Assembly: GCA_037389465.1 (NCBI GenBank)
Contig: JAZARR010000213.1
Location: 4,818,501-4,882,500 of the forward strand
DNA length: 64,000 nucleotides
DNA from: Baylisascaris procyonis
Lineage: Eukaryota; Nematoda; Chromadorea; Rhabditida; Ascarididae
Reading direction: 5' to 3'
A model generated the notes under the pieces. It saw only the letters and a list, made by a program, of their open reading frames with translations, was not told the origin of the DNA and made no database searches. Positions 42,001-53,831 of this stretch are shown one piece after another; the stretch's first letter is position 1, and each line of letters opens with the position of its first letter. The translations under genes and the position numbers were made by a program.

Positions 42001-45000
42001 GGTGAGCATGAAGGAGGATAGCAATGTAAATTCCACCACGCGCCTATCTTATATACTTCTTAAGCAAATCCACTTCTGAGGGTCTAATGAAGCGAGGGAT
42101 TTCCCGTAGAAAGTTTACCACGAGGTGCTGAGTACTCGTTTTTCATCTTTGATTGAGGGTAAATTTCGGGTTTTCTTGTCTGGAAATCGTTTGGTAATGG
42201 TTTAAAAACTTCAGCAAGGTTCTGACACGAAAACGCGTACCATGAGCGAAGTGGGTGGTTCAGGTATGCCGTCGGCAAGGGAAATACGAACGTTGAAGGA
42301 GACCGTTCAGGATCTGAAGGTTTATTTTATGGGTGTTACTATGTTGTTTGATGCGTTTATTGTGTCTTTTGTATTGCAGAAGTGAAATATGATTTCTTGT
42401 TTGTATAGTTCACCTTAAGGCCCCTTCGATCTAGACTTTGGTTGAAGAGAGATGTGACATAAGAATCTGTGATAGGATTCATTGTTGGATGTCGACGAGA
42501 AAGGAAGGAGGGTGGGGGTACAAGAGGCATCCAGGAGGTGGAATGGACATGCAGGGAGGGGAAGGAACTGAGCGGTTCCCCTATCGCATGCTTAGATCCC
42601 GTACTTTAAAAGTTTAAGCATGCATACTTTCTTGATTTTTCCAGTCTCCTTCTTCGCTCATTTGGTCATCGTGGTTGTTTATTTGGTTTTTTTTTTTTTA
42701 CTGTAATGCATGTGTTCACTGTTTGATTAGGAATCCGAGATCATCGACCGCTTATTATCAACCATTGGATTTATCCACTTGTTAGTAAACTTGTTTGTTA
42801 TGTCTAGTCAGATGAATGTATTAATCGGCAAGTGCAACAATGTGCTCTACTATTTGCACACATGTGTATAGTTGTTGAAATATCGCCCATAAAGAGTGGT
42901 CATTTTCAGAAGCAACTCCAAGAGATGTCATTGCAACAAGAGCACTTAACAAGACAGGTCGATGGTCAGCGGCAAATGTCACATGCTACTTCACAACCCG
43001 CTATTCATTCAGGTTGTTCACTGATCATGCATCTATGCAAATTGACCACGCAATCTAGCTGTATTGAAAGTGATTCCTATACTGCTGATAGAAAACCTTC
43101 GATGTTCGTTGAATTGTGTAGGTCGTTCGTTCGTTATTAAGGCATTACTGAGCACAACGGAACAGCTATTTTTGTATTGCATACAGGCGATGGTGCAGGA
43201 AGAAAAAATTTCACGAGATTGATGGCAATGAAAATTCAATTTCTGGAGAAGGGAGGGGGACAGTTGTCACTAATCCTTTCTTCTTATGTTGCACTATGGT
43301 GTGGGGACTTATAAAATGTATCTTAATGGTGTTAATTGCAGATTTTATGTATTTGCAAGACGGGTCACAACCGGTGCTAAATCCATATGCAACACTGCCA
43401 CACAATGTCGCCAAAGCTGCTTTACAGCAACAGGCGCAACAACAACAACAACACACATATGCAATGCCCTATGCGACACAGATGGATCCGATGTTGAGCT
43501 CGCAGACTATTTATCAGACACCCAATCAGCAGATCCCATTCAGCATCGCACAACAACAGGTCTTTTGTTAGCTTCTGTACTAGTTGTATGTTTAGCGGGA
43601 ATGTTTATACCTTTTGTTCAATGTGAGAGGGCAAAGTGGGAGGTGCGGGATTTAATAGGTAATTCTCTAAGGTGAGAGAATGGTACTTGGAAACGTCTAA
43701 CCTCCATCTCGATTTTTTTGCTCCCTCCGTCCAGTTATCTTAGTTCTATTGGTATGCTTTGGCATTTTTTCTGAAGTACCATATTGATATTCACCAAAAG
43801 TGCGAAGTGATGAAAGTCTAGCGAAAAAAACGAAATTTTGTTTGAAAATTTGTGCAGCTTACTGATTGCTTTTTTTGATAACTTGCGGACCTTCTACTTC
43901 AAGTTGCGGCTTATCAAAGTCAAGTGTTCAGTTGGTTTTTATATCTGCAGTTGGTTGAATAGTTTGTTGCTTACTGGCTGAAATTTTTATTTTTGAGATC
44001 GGTTGGTCTGCGATTGTTTACAAGGCATTTAAAAGGCAATTGGATGTGAAAGCTGGTTTCGTTTCAATAGCATGACATATTGTTCTGCTAGTTTTGAAAT
44101 GTAGTTTCATAGTGATTGAGGAATGTTGATGAAGAAACTCTATGAATTTATAATTTTTATATTGTTCGGTTATTTTAATCATTTTGAATGCATTTAGGAG
44201 TTTTCTTCCTCTTTTATAACGGCGATATTCAAATGCTCTTCTCTATATTGTCGAGAGCGAAAATAAATGACACCAGCGATTGCATCACAACTTTTAAGAT
44301 AATATTGGCTTGAATTTACTGAATCACACATTTTATTTAATTCATTTAATTCTTATTTATTGAGAGATTTTTGATATTGTGGGCGTTCATGTCATAAAAG
44401 AAATGTTGTGTTGCTCTTGTTGATATATTGCATCGATGTGGGTGTGATTAGTGTTTGGCAAGGTCAACGAGAAATGTGCCAACCTTTCGATCCCTCAATT
44501 GTATTCTTCTTTGTTGCTCTATTATACTATGCCACAATTGTACCTTGCACCGACCTGTGCCGTCATTATTGGTGTTCGGTTTTTATGAACCGTGATTAGA
44601 GGTTTATTGGTTGAGTTGCCTTTCTAGCTATTCCGTTTTTTTCTCATTTGATGCTTATAGAAACTGAAGTATCTGGCAAAGAAAGCTTATCCACTTACAT
44701 TCCTTGGAGGAAGAAGGAAGAGAAGGGTTTCTATAACACTGATTTGCACTTGATTATTTTGGTTGTATTAATCTATTCATCTTTCCATTTTTACCACTCC
44801 ATCTTTTAGCACAATCAGCACTAGATAGGTAAGATGCAGATAACTGTTGTCATTGGGGAATATTCGTTTCAATTCTTCGAAAAAGCACTTTGATAGGGAA
44901 TTTTTTTGGGATTTTCAGAGGTTGAAAATCTAGCGTGAAGGTAAAATTGTATTATCAAAGATAGAGCTACTTCCTTTACAGCAAAGAAAAAGAACAAACG

Positions 45001-48000
45001 TAAAATACTCCAAAAACTCTAAGAAGTCAACAAAAACTCGCAAAGTGCGATCTATGTGTTCGCTTGTAGTTTGACATGGAACTTTGTTGGCGAAGGCAAT
45101 TACTGCTGTTGTGCTGGTTCTTTTTTTATTTTATCTTAATATAGATTTATAAAATTCCGACAATTTTGTTGTCTATTTCCAATAAAGAAATGAAGTTTTC
45201 AGATGCAGATGGATGCGTATAATGCTCAGCTAGCAACATCGTCACCACCACAGGTGTTGGGTGGATCACAGTTGGGTCCAGCTACTCAAATCGCTTCACC
45301 TCCCTATCTACAGCAGATGACGCCAGGTGGTGGTGCCATGTCCCCATTCATGCTGCATCAACAGCCACCAGTCGCACTATCACCGCCGATCGTCACCTCG
45401 CCTCTTGTACTACCGGCTGGTGCATCGTACGTGAACAACGTGCCTGACATGAACACAAACACCTTCCGTTTGCATCAGAATAACGTAAGTTTGCATGTGG
45501 TCGTTGTATTGAAATATCTGTTGTTGGGTTTTTCAGATGGAGAGGTCATTTGCAACGGTTCCACCTTGTTTAAGTTTCTGGCGAAATGCTTGTCTGTGCA
45601 GTAGCGTTCACTGCATGGATTACTTCCAGTTCTTATTAAGCGGGTGTCTTTCATATATAATTGTTCAAGTGTACCATGTAGGCAATTTCTGTCCTCTATT
45701 ATTTTTTCTGCACAAAGTTCAATGACTTAATTTAAGTATATTAGACTAGCAGGCCTCTCCTTCAGCTGCTGATTTTACCGTACTAGAAGATTGTATGTTG
45801 GAATCTCGGAGACACATAATCAGATAAGCTGTGTCCAGAAAAAACGACCGGAATAACATATCGCGTATTAAAGGCATCTTCAAGTCGATTGGATCCTCCG
45901 TTAGAGTTGAAGCACAATCTGACGAATTGGGGATTAACCTACAAGGCGGGGCATATGTCACGACCACAGAGGAGGACGTGGGAGAATGGCACATTTATCA
46001 AAAGCGAGATGGACCTCGTCAACCAACCAGAAATTGTACCTCACGCCCCTACCGAGCAGGTACGATATATTTCTTAATTAATTTTAAGCTTAGAATGATA
46101 GCTTACTTTTGAGGATGGGTCTTTATTGTTTATGATGATCTCCTTTTGACGTTGAACATTTGCTCGTTGGCCAATATCCACGAAATTTGACCACTCGTTT
46201 CTTTCATTTGCCATCATCCTCCATATTTTTTCGCAGCTTTCTTTAGTGGAGTTCCCTCCTATTCTTATTAGCCTTCCGACAGACTGTCTGAGCGCTTGCG
46301 GGTTCCAGATGGATGCTTCTGTTGTCAAACGACTGCCCGATTGTGGCATATGTGTTCTGCTTGTTTCATTCATTCGATTCGCTCTTTCTACCTTCTTATT
46401 TGACATATCATGCGGCGCTTCTTTTGTTTTCGCAAATCCGTTCCATAAAAGGAATTCTTGCTTTAAGTACTTCTGCAGTAATTCACTCTTTTCTTAGAGG
46501 CTTTCAGGTTTTTGCCCTCTGCATAGCTTTTTGAACTTTATTGCCGACATTTTTTGATAACGAGAGCGATTTGGTGTAGAACTGTCTATAGATATTTTCC
46601 ATACCATTCCTACCCTTTACCGATGTCCCAACTGTTTGAGGATGCATTATACTTTGGTAACTTAAGATTCCTTCTGTAATTCCTTTTCCTTTTTCCTATT
46701 CTGATGCCTTTAACGTTTTCAATCGACGAACATGTTCAAAGGCAAGAATGGGTGGTTTTAGTGTGGAGCCATTTAAAAGGATTTTAGTACGGCCAAATCC
46801 TGTCAGGAGTTCTGTGAAATATGTAATCTGGCAACAAAGTATATTAGGTCAACCCTAGATGAGGTTTTATTTTGCACTAGGCATCCGTTTGGTTGCATAT
46901 TTGTTTAAGGACCAGATGCAACCACTACCCGGCAGCAGTATGTCTGGTGGGGTCGGTATGGCGCGTGCTCAACACTTTCATCAACAACGATCTGCGAACG
47001 ACGAACGTGTTTGCGACCCCCAGCGGGAAATTCAGCAAAATATTTCGAGGCAAATCGGTTAGCTAATTCATTCGCTAGGCCCTTCACAGTTCTTATTTAT
47101 GATGTGTTTTAATAATTCCCCTTGCTTGCCGATGAAGCTCGAGTATTCCAAATAGGGGGCAGGTTTATACCTTCCTACAGTTCTTATCAAATATGTAGTC
47201 CCTTCTCATTTTCCCTTATGCGTCTGTGAGGGAGTTTATTGTGATGATGTTCATCTTTCTGTGACCTCACATTTCAAACTTGTGGGCTTATCTCTGATAA
47301 TCTAAGAGGAGGTGTCTCTGCGGTGTTGGCAGCGTTGAATCGCAGTGGGAGTTTCACTTATCGACAAGAGGATTATGAACTGCTAAATGGTATAGTGATC
47401 CATCAGATTACTGTTGATTTGCAATGTTTAGCTTAAGTGCTTGTGAAATGTAATTGAAATTATTAAGTTAAGACGGGATCATTGTTTATAAGCATTTATA
47501 AGCATCCGACTTGGGATATTGCCTTGATTAAGCCTTCGCTTCTTTCGAAACGTTCGCATTCAAAAATATACTTTATCTTCAATAAACCTTTTCCTCTTTC
47601 ATCATAAAAAATGACTTATTTTCGAGTTCTGTATGCGTTTCAAAGGATTACTTTCACTTGCTTAGGTTTAGAAATACTCTCCACCCTTTAAGGAGGTCCC
47701 TTCCAGTGTTGCTTGAATTAATTAGATTTTTATTGTTTCATTGTTTTTTTTTGTTCCATAGCATACATCGATGATGTTTGTTGGTAACGCAGTACAGTGT
47801 GTTGCAATTCTTCACTGCTTTATTCGTACTCCGAAAGTAACTGCTGCCATCGAAATATGTCACTTGCTAATATGTGCCCCTTTCCACGATTTTCTACAAT
47901 AGAAATTGCATTCCTTGGGGCTTCATTATATAATTTGATGTATTTTTTTATAGATGAGTCGGATATACGACCGCCTCCACCGGCACATCAACAGACGCCT

Positions 48001-51000
48001 CCAAAAGATCCCACTTCACCACCAACGACGAACACACTTCTCATGCAGCGACACTCCGCTACTGGCGGATCGCAGTTCATCGTTGACGATATTATACCGG
48101 ATAAACCTGCTGTTGGCGTCGTTAGTCCACTTCGTTTTACTCATCCAGTTAGTTCTGACACCAAGGGTAATATTTTCAATAGCATTGAAAGGTTTGCAGT
48201 TCTCTACGGCGGATCCACTGTACCTCGTTCCGCATTCCACTTCCTCATTTTCCCACAATTTGCATTTGTCTGCCCCATGTTTCTTTGAAGTGGTATATCT
48301 GGTGCATGTTTCTTAGCTTTCCTTTGGTATTCTGGTGCAAGCGCTGGAAATTTCCTCATAAATCACTTTGTATTCCCTGACAATTCATCGACCTTCTTCC
48401 GCTCTTTTGGGCCTCGCGAGGGATTTTGCCTATATTAATGATGGCTGGGGTGCAGTTTGGTCTCGTTATTCCAATTCTGACTTATAAATCATTGGATTTT
48501 GAAAAAAAAAAGAGTGAAGATAGGAGCATACATTTCTAACTTGCCGAACCTTCAAGCATTGTTTCATTTTTTAATTGAATTGCTTGTATGCTGACTTGAT
48601 GAGCACTGTCTAAAAGCAAGAATAGAAGTGGTCTGTTATGACTATATTTACGATATACGGAACTACCAATAGGTTGTAAATTTCGATCTTGCATAAGAAA
48701 AGCTGAAGTTGTGTTAAGTGAAGTTGTTCTTGAAAGATTAATCGTTGATGTGTCTCATCGGTGATAAATTCATTGTAGTTAACGTCACTTCTGTTGTATT
48801 ACCATTTTCCCTAATGCCTTTAAACTGAAATGTTTAAATTAAGACGCGAGAAATGGAAGCGAAGCGAGAAGCATTATTAGCGAAAACACTTCGACGACGA
48901 GAGCAGATCGAGCAGAGGGTCGAAGAAATAGAGGCTAGAAATGCAGAGCGGCGACAGGCTGAACTCGAGAAGCAGGAAGCCGCCGAACTCAGGAAGCGAG
49001 AACGTGAACTTCAAAGGTTTGTGCTTCGTTGATTATTACGATCGTCAGTCAGTTTTTAAAACAGAAGTTTTGTGCTACTTCTCTACATTTGCAATTTCTC
49101 AAAGTGAAATATTATCTTTTGAAAGAAGGACATTGGCTAGTTAATGTTGCATCACCTGTAGTAATATGCTGGGGTCCACCGTTTGTTGATAGAGATAACT
49201 TACGTTTAAAGATGAGAATGTTTTAATGTTGTCCTTTTATGTTTTTAAGTATATCAGTATATATTTTCAATGTACAATACGAGGCGCTTTTCCCTTTTAG
49301 AGTTTATTGATGTTATATTGAGAGAAACGTTTTAAAGTATTCTTTGTAATAATTCTTTTATGTGCTTAGTACCATAAAATTGTGCGAAAGTCGCTTATAT
49401 TTAGAAATGAACGGAAGTTATTTAGAATTTTAGCAAGTAGTTTGTTGCTATGAGGATATTGCATTTCCCATTAATGAAAAATATGTTTTAAAAGCATAAA
49501 GTGAGGTGCAGCTATTAATACCTTTAACTCTTTTCCCATAATCGACGAAAATAGTGTGGTATTGTTTCCTGATGTTAGCGCAATTGATGACATGACTTCG
49601 CCGACGTTGACAGAATATCGTACTGTTTTTTACACTCATGATAGTTGCCTGTTCGATGAATTATTGGATTGCGAGAGGTGATAGTGAATAACGTACTAAA
49701 GAATTAACGTGAAACTCTTTTACAGGCAAAAGATTCTTGAGGACTATAAGAGGAAGAAGATGGAGAGAGAACTCGAAGCGAATAGTGGCTTCCAGAATGG
49801 ACGTGGACATAGTCAACCACCTACACCATCGAGGCCGAAGAGTACGGTACGTTTTGTTGTGCACAATAATCGAATGCGAAATAATGTTGTTATGTTGTTG
49901 AGTTCAGTTTGCTTGTTTTTTGTGGAGGTTTACTTTGGTTATGGAATTTTTAGAATTTTTGCAGTCTAGAGTTCGTGATTGTTGGAATTCAATCGCTTTA
50001 CATCTACCGGTTCTTGATTTTGTGTTTTGATTATCAAATCGTTGATTTTGAATTATTTTTAAATGTATTGTAACGTTTGATGTTACACCATTGAATGCCG
50101 CAGTACAAAATTAAGACTGTTTGCATCATATGTAGTTATTTCTCAAGCATTCTTTTACACTTCAACTTTCGATTTCAAGCCACTTTTGGCATCTCTTAAT
50201 TTTTCGCTTTCTTCCACTTTGCATTTGACCTTCAGTGAACATTTTTCTTCGCTTATCCTTCTCCGTCGAAATTCACTGAAGTTACTTTCCACAAATATTC
50301 TCAAACAGGATCTTCCTTTATGTTAATAATTAGTGCATTTTAAGTTTCCGTTTTATGTATTTTAGCATCTTCCATTTTTCATTCACGTTAACTTTCCATT
50401 TTGCATTTTTACCGCTTATAGCGCGTTTTATGTTTTTCATGCTCGTCTATAAATTTGTGTTGGCGTTGGCCCATTCTCCGATTATTTGCATATTGTTGTA
50501 TTGGGGCCTTCGTCTTCATGTTAGCCATTCAGGTAGCATTGCTACGCTCTTCAAGGGATCCTCTTCTTATCTAACTGGTCCGTTTTGCCAACCAGATTTC
50601 ATTTTAGTAGTTATTTAATTGGAGACATCATTTCAGGTTGAATTGGCAGCGCGGTCCCGAACACTTCAGCGCCCCACACGACCACAGAGCAGTATCGATG
50701 ACACCAGTGCACCTTCGTCAGCTAGGGTGACCGTTGCGAGCACCGCAGAGCCTGGTAACTATTTAAAGGCTGTTTTCATTTCATATTGTAGAGCCATATG
50801 AGGGTGCGGACTTGCTACTTGATGTGTGCGCCGTAAGTTATTATTTTCTTCATAGTCATCAGTTCATCTATGTTCTTCTTATTACTATTAAGTAGAGTAG
50901 GCCAATCTACTTACTTAAACTTCTGATCAGTCTAATGTTGCAAATGCTGAGTATGCTACCTTTTATCGCAAGACATCAGCTTCGTGAGACGTGTAGTGTT

Positions 51001-53831
51001 ATGAACAAGGCAATTCTTTATTATTGATGCAAGAGAAAGCAAAATTTTTCTTTTTCATTAGCCGAATATTCGCCGAACAAATGCATTCGTGAATCTTCCA
51101 TCCGGCACGTTTGCTTTTGTGACGTTCACTTGATGTCTACTCATTTGTCACTCTTGTTTAATTTTTCTTTGCGATCCTCATTTCCGGCAAAAAAAGATTT
51201 CGGCGAAACAATATTCCTTGTTGATGATTGCACTCTTAGATATGTTATATTCCTTCAGCATTGAAATTATTCTCAAAATATGTGCACAAATCGAATCGCT
51301 CGATGATTATCAATGCATTGCAATATTCCGTCTTCCCAGGTGCGGTATCCGATAAGATGAGGAACGAGGTGAGTGCATCTTTTGTTTCATTAATACCTTT
51401 CACACTCTTACACTGTTCCTTCTAGTTCGCTAACACATTTCTCGGCATTATTTCACATCACTTAGACAGAAATACACAACATAAGCTGCAACCTATTGCT
51501 TCTATTCTTGTAGATACATTTACTGCATGTCTTCGAATGTTTTTTTGGCATTGTGCAAATTTTATTGCATCTCTCATCTTTATAGAAACCAATTTGAGGG
51601 TTTGTGATTATACTGTGTAGGTAGTGCAGATGGGGTTAGGAGGGTACGATTAATGGGCGATGCATTATAAAATGATTTTTACGCATATGGAGAGGCAGGA
51701 AAATATAGGTTTCCTTTTCAGTGGTGGAAACTTTTTAGTCGTCTAACGACTTATATATAGGTGGTGGATGAAAGATGATAGCTAAAAATATCTTTTCGTC
51801 TGCTGAACCGTTTCTCATTGGCAAATTTCTGTTTTATGTCTGTAGGCAGAGATAGAGATTCTTCCTTTTCCTACCTTTATTATGTTTTGAATAAAGGGGA
51901 AATTATCGCAGAAAGAAAGAGAAGCGCTAATGAATTTTTGCATTTCTATGCAAATATGACAAAATTTCTGTTCAAAGCTTTTCAGAAAAAAGTGAAAGAT
52001 TCAAAAGCGATGAACAAATTGGTCGCTGCATTTTTAAAGGATACTTGTTTTTGAAATGTGTGTTATGATTTTCAACTATTACTGCTCTTGGAATTCATTT
52101 TTTATTGCGATAGGGATGGCATATGGCAGCGTCTGTCAATAGATGCAAGAACATCGTGGTTATAAGTTGTTATCCTTATCTTCCGTTATTGCTTTTGAGT
52201 GAAATTAAGAAATGAAAAGTTAGCCAATCGTGAAATGAAAAGTTAGCCGTTCGTGGTGAAAAAACTAGTAATGATCGACTTATGCGCGGTTGTGCCTTAT
52301 CTGTCGTCTTTTTGCTTATCTCCATCCGCTTGTTTGTCTTTGTCTGTCTGTAGTTTTACATGTGGATGAGCTGATGAACATGCACTCTTCACTGAATTCA
52401 TTCACGGATTTAAGGGAAATTCTTCCAGTTGGCTGTTGCCTCATTGAGTCATTCATTGAACGTTAGAAACATCCAGGTACTGACCTCGACTCTGTCTTAG
52501 TGTTCCTCGTAGATTTTTATCCACCGTGGATCTACCCCTCAATCCTTTTCTTATTCGCTTCTAAATTCATTTTCACGAGACGGATCTTTCGACTATTAAT
52601 ATGAAAGTAGTTCTTGGAATAAACATGTGTATTTGCAGGTATTGGGCGAATTGGCGAAGAGCGACAGCAAACATTTCCTGTTGTTATTCCGTGATCAGAA
52701 ATGTCGCTACATGGGTGCGTATAGCTGGGATCAGCAGTCCGATACGGCGCATAGGATTCATGGTCGTGGGCCGAATATGTGTCACGAGTCGATGATGCAT
52801 CTTATGTTTAAGTAAGTTTTCGTTTTGATCTCTTCGAAATACTGCATCGTTGATACGAATAGGAGGGTTGCTACATTAAAGGAAACAGTGTTTTAATTCG
52901 CGTTTTCCCCTCATATCATCTTCTTTGTTAATTCAGAGGTTACTGTCCTTATGCAGTTTTGCAAATTTTGTAAAAATGTTTTTGGCAGCGTTGTGTCTAT
53001 ATGTGTGTATCTGTTTATCCATTGTTTTCTACTCATGAATAAAAGAGGCTATTGTAGTGCGATTCGGTGTCTAATAAAATCTACCGACTCAATCTATTGA
53101 CACCTTTTTCTCTTCTTCACTTTCGTCTGATTGATCGTCTTCTGAATAGGTTATTAGTGTCTTATCGCTGTTTGTAGATAGACTGGTGAATGGTTGATGT
53201 TACTGGTTGGAATGCATGAGCACATCATGTTACCCTCTTGGCGCTTATTCCTACTTTTCTTTTGTCCAAGTATGGCCACTATATTTTTGAAAGTTGTGTC
53301 GAATATTTGTTTTCTTCAGATATATATGTTTTGGGTCTTCCACGTTTGAACTTCCTAGAGCGCGTCAGAATGGGAAGGGCAGAGAGTGCTAGAAAAAAGG
53401 GAGGGTGCTTATCCGACTTGTTTTAATTTGTAGCTTTGAGGAACTGCGGAAACAGAAAGTAGTAATAAAGTATGGGTGGCGAGAAGGCGTTCATACCATA
53501 GAAATCCCATCTCTAAGAATCGGGATGGGGAGGACAGAGGCTAGAAGCACCCGTTGCAGTCGAGCTTCCTTTTAAGAATGTCCTTGTTTGCTGTTGTGCT
53601 GCTACTATTTGCATGCGCTGCCACCAAAATCTTCTTTCTTATTCTCAGGGTTGTATGTTTATTCTTTTTACAAATTTTTAATTATTCATGTTTTCCAGAT
53701 ATGACTCGGGAGCGAAAACATTTACGAGAATTCCAACAAAACATCTTTCGGCGACAATCGATGGTTTCACATTGCAAGATCAATTTATGCAGACGCCAAA
53801 AATTCCTCATAGCGGAAGTATTTCAAAATAA
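29872..53831 (+). CDS. ptrn-1: CAMSAP/Patronin family microtubule minus-end binding protein (29 exons, N-terminus missing)
   Basis: Binds and stabilises microtubule minus ends in the cytoplasm (family knowledge). Exons: 29872-29967, 30444-30545, 31415-31531, 32361-32446, 32812-32948, 33603-33713, 34916-34976, 35925-36064, 37286-37423, 37982-38021, 38192-38279, 39302-39456, 40671-40743, 41861-42001, 42215-42319, 42910-43012, 43342-43559, 45203-45484, 45913-46059, 46910-47057, 47333-47389, 47954-48219, 48844-49016, 49726-49846, 50637-50754, 50792-50832, 51240-51368, 52639-52811, 53699-53831. All phases agree; the sum is 3,699 bp, 1,232 residues plus TAA. Domain order: CH-type domain (residues about 1-283), Pro/Gln/Ser-rich linker (284-937), charged coiled coil (938-1035), CKK domain (about 1090-1220). 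Length is similar to other invertebrate Patronins. The first exon (frame opens at GKLAASVKWL without Met) was not found. Eight acceptors are AAG. The third-to-last exons and the exon ending 48219 have the least certain borders. The gene converges on QSOX. Confidence 0.93.
31010..31110. repeat. TCTG-type interspersed repeat in a ptrn-1 intron
   Basis: GTGTCTGTGTCTGTGCG continues into GCGTGCCTGTCTGTCCAGAA in the intron between ptrn-1 exons 2 and 3. It belongs to the same loose family as the tracts at 6.5, 9.85, 36.5 and 52.3 kb. Confidence 0.5.
34385..34800 (+). mobile_element. GC-rich insertion in a ptrn-1 intron, possible transposable-element 3' end
   Basis: About 350 bp of clearly higher GC content than the surrounding intron (between exons 6 and 7), with unusually CpG-rich sequence. 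One plus-strand frame ends QADLKTIGGKWTREALGQGR followed by a few residues and TAA (34768-34770), and AATAAATAAA follows within 20 bp, which looks like the 3' end of a transcribed unit. Several internal stops exist in that frame. Base composition and the polyA-like end suggest an inserted transposon or retrocopy. I cannot assign a family, and the open minus-strand frame (34374-34706) is probably a shadow. Confidence 0.35.
36530..36600. repeat. TCTG-type interspersed repeat in a ptrn-1 intron
   Basis: (TG)n with ATGTGTGCGTAATTGTCTGT followed by CTATCC, between ptrn-1 exons 8 and 9. Confidence 0.5.
37286..48219 (+). CDS. ptrn-1: ptrn-1 exons 9-22: low-complexity linker with helical insert
   Basis: The linker begins with a Pro-rich segment (VASPVDPTPSRRFVP), then a Ser/Arg-rich part (TTRSGDSLRYNVPRSRP) and a conserved helical stretch (IRLALEEKRREHEKKRY, then SESERVQKQKDAFFALMQRL) as in CAMSAP proteins, followed by two short coiled segments (SAREIRTLKETVQDLK and KQLQEMSLQQEHLTRQ). 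Exons 17-18 (43342-43559, 45203-45484) are Gln/Pro-rich, with an interrupted polyglutamine run. Exon 19 carries RRTWENGTFIKSEMDL, a family-conserved motif. Exon 22 is Pro-rich (RPPPPAHQQTPPKDPTSPP) and contains SPLRFTHPVSSDT. For exon 22 I chose donor 48220 (gtacct), because the nearer gtaata at 48167 would break the phase to exon 23. Confidence 0.82.
46074..46640 (-). mobile_element. Decayed RTE-type LINE fragment inside a ptrn-1 intron
   Basis: On the minus strand, between ptrn-1 exons 19 and 20, a frame with GRLIRIGGNSTKESCEKIWR then MMANERNEWSNF resembles the conserved C-terminal end of nematode RTE retrotransposon polyproteins (G-R-P...W-x-x-x-A-R-E-R-N-E-W). Further upstream on the same strand (about 46510-46640) NGMENIYRQFYTKSL resembles the 'G-M-E-x-I-x-x-x-F-Y-T-x-L' segment that precedes the RT domain. 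The reverse-transcriptase core between them is missing, so this is an internally deleted, dead copy. The identification is by remembered motif, not by search. Confidence 0.5.
48844..49846 (+). CDS. ptrn-1: ptrn-1 exons 23-24: charged coiled coil
   Basis: 48844-49016 begins REMEAKREALLAKTLRRREQ and continues with about 40 alternating Glu/Arg/Lys/Gln residues. 49726-49846 continues QKILEDYKRKKMERELE and ends in a Pro/Ser segment (PPTPSRPKST). This corresponds to the long single helix before the CKK domain of CAMSAPs, where K-R-A-A-F-L-L-K and Q-x-I-L-E-x-x motifs occur. The acceptor of 48844 is AAG (aaattaag). Confidence 0.9.
50637..53831 (+). CDS. ptrn-1: ptrn-1 exons 25-29: C-terminal CKK microtubule-binding domain
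   Basis: 50637-50754 is a Ser/Thr-rich approach. 50792-50832 and 51240-51368 lead into ALKLFSKYVHKSNRSMIINA, matching the K-L-F/Y...K-S-N start of CKK. 52639-52811 gives LGELAKSDSKHFLLLFRDQK followed by CRYMGAYSWD, and 53699-53831 gives KYDSGAKTFTRIPTKHLSAT followed by IDGFTLQDQF, ending ...HSGSISK and TAA at 53829-53831. The L-I-L-F-R-D and K-Y-x-S-x-x-K-x-F-x-x-I-P signatures are diagnostic. For exon 27 a second acceptor (ccttcag, 51257) would fit only if exon 26 is skipped. Both paths keep the frame, so alternative splicing at the CKK boundary is possible. Confidence 0.95.
52310..53030. repeat. Two TCTG/TG-type repeat tracts in and after the exon 27-28 intron of ptrn-1
   Basis: TTGTTTGTCTTTGTCTGTCT at about 52330 and TTGTGTCTATATGTGTGTAT at about 52990, flanking CKK exon 28 (52639-52811). 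Same loose family as the other TCTG tracts. Confidence 0.4.

Noticed and set aside
43286..43675. 129-codon alternative-frame ORF
   Set aside because: Overlaps the confirmed Q-rich ptrn-1 exon in another frame; it arises from CAA/CAG repeats.
46246..46534. Two plus-strand ORFs of 73-83 codons
   Set aside because: Antisense shadows of the RTE-like minus-strand frame.
48167..48199. 33-bp intron in ptrn-1
   Set aside because: Below usual intron size. Retention keeps the frame and resolves the phase, so I treated it as exon in the model and kept the alternative as a finding.
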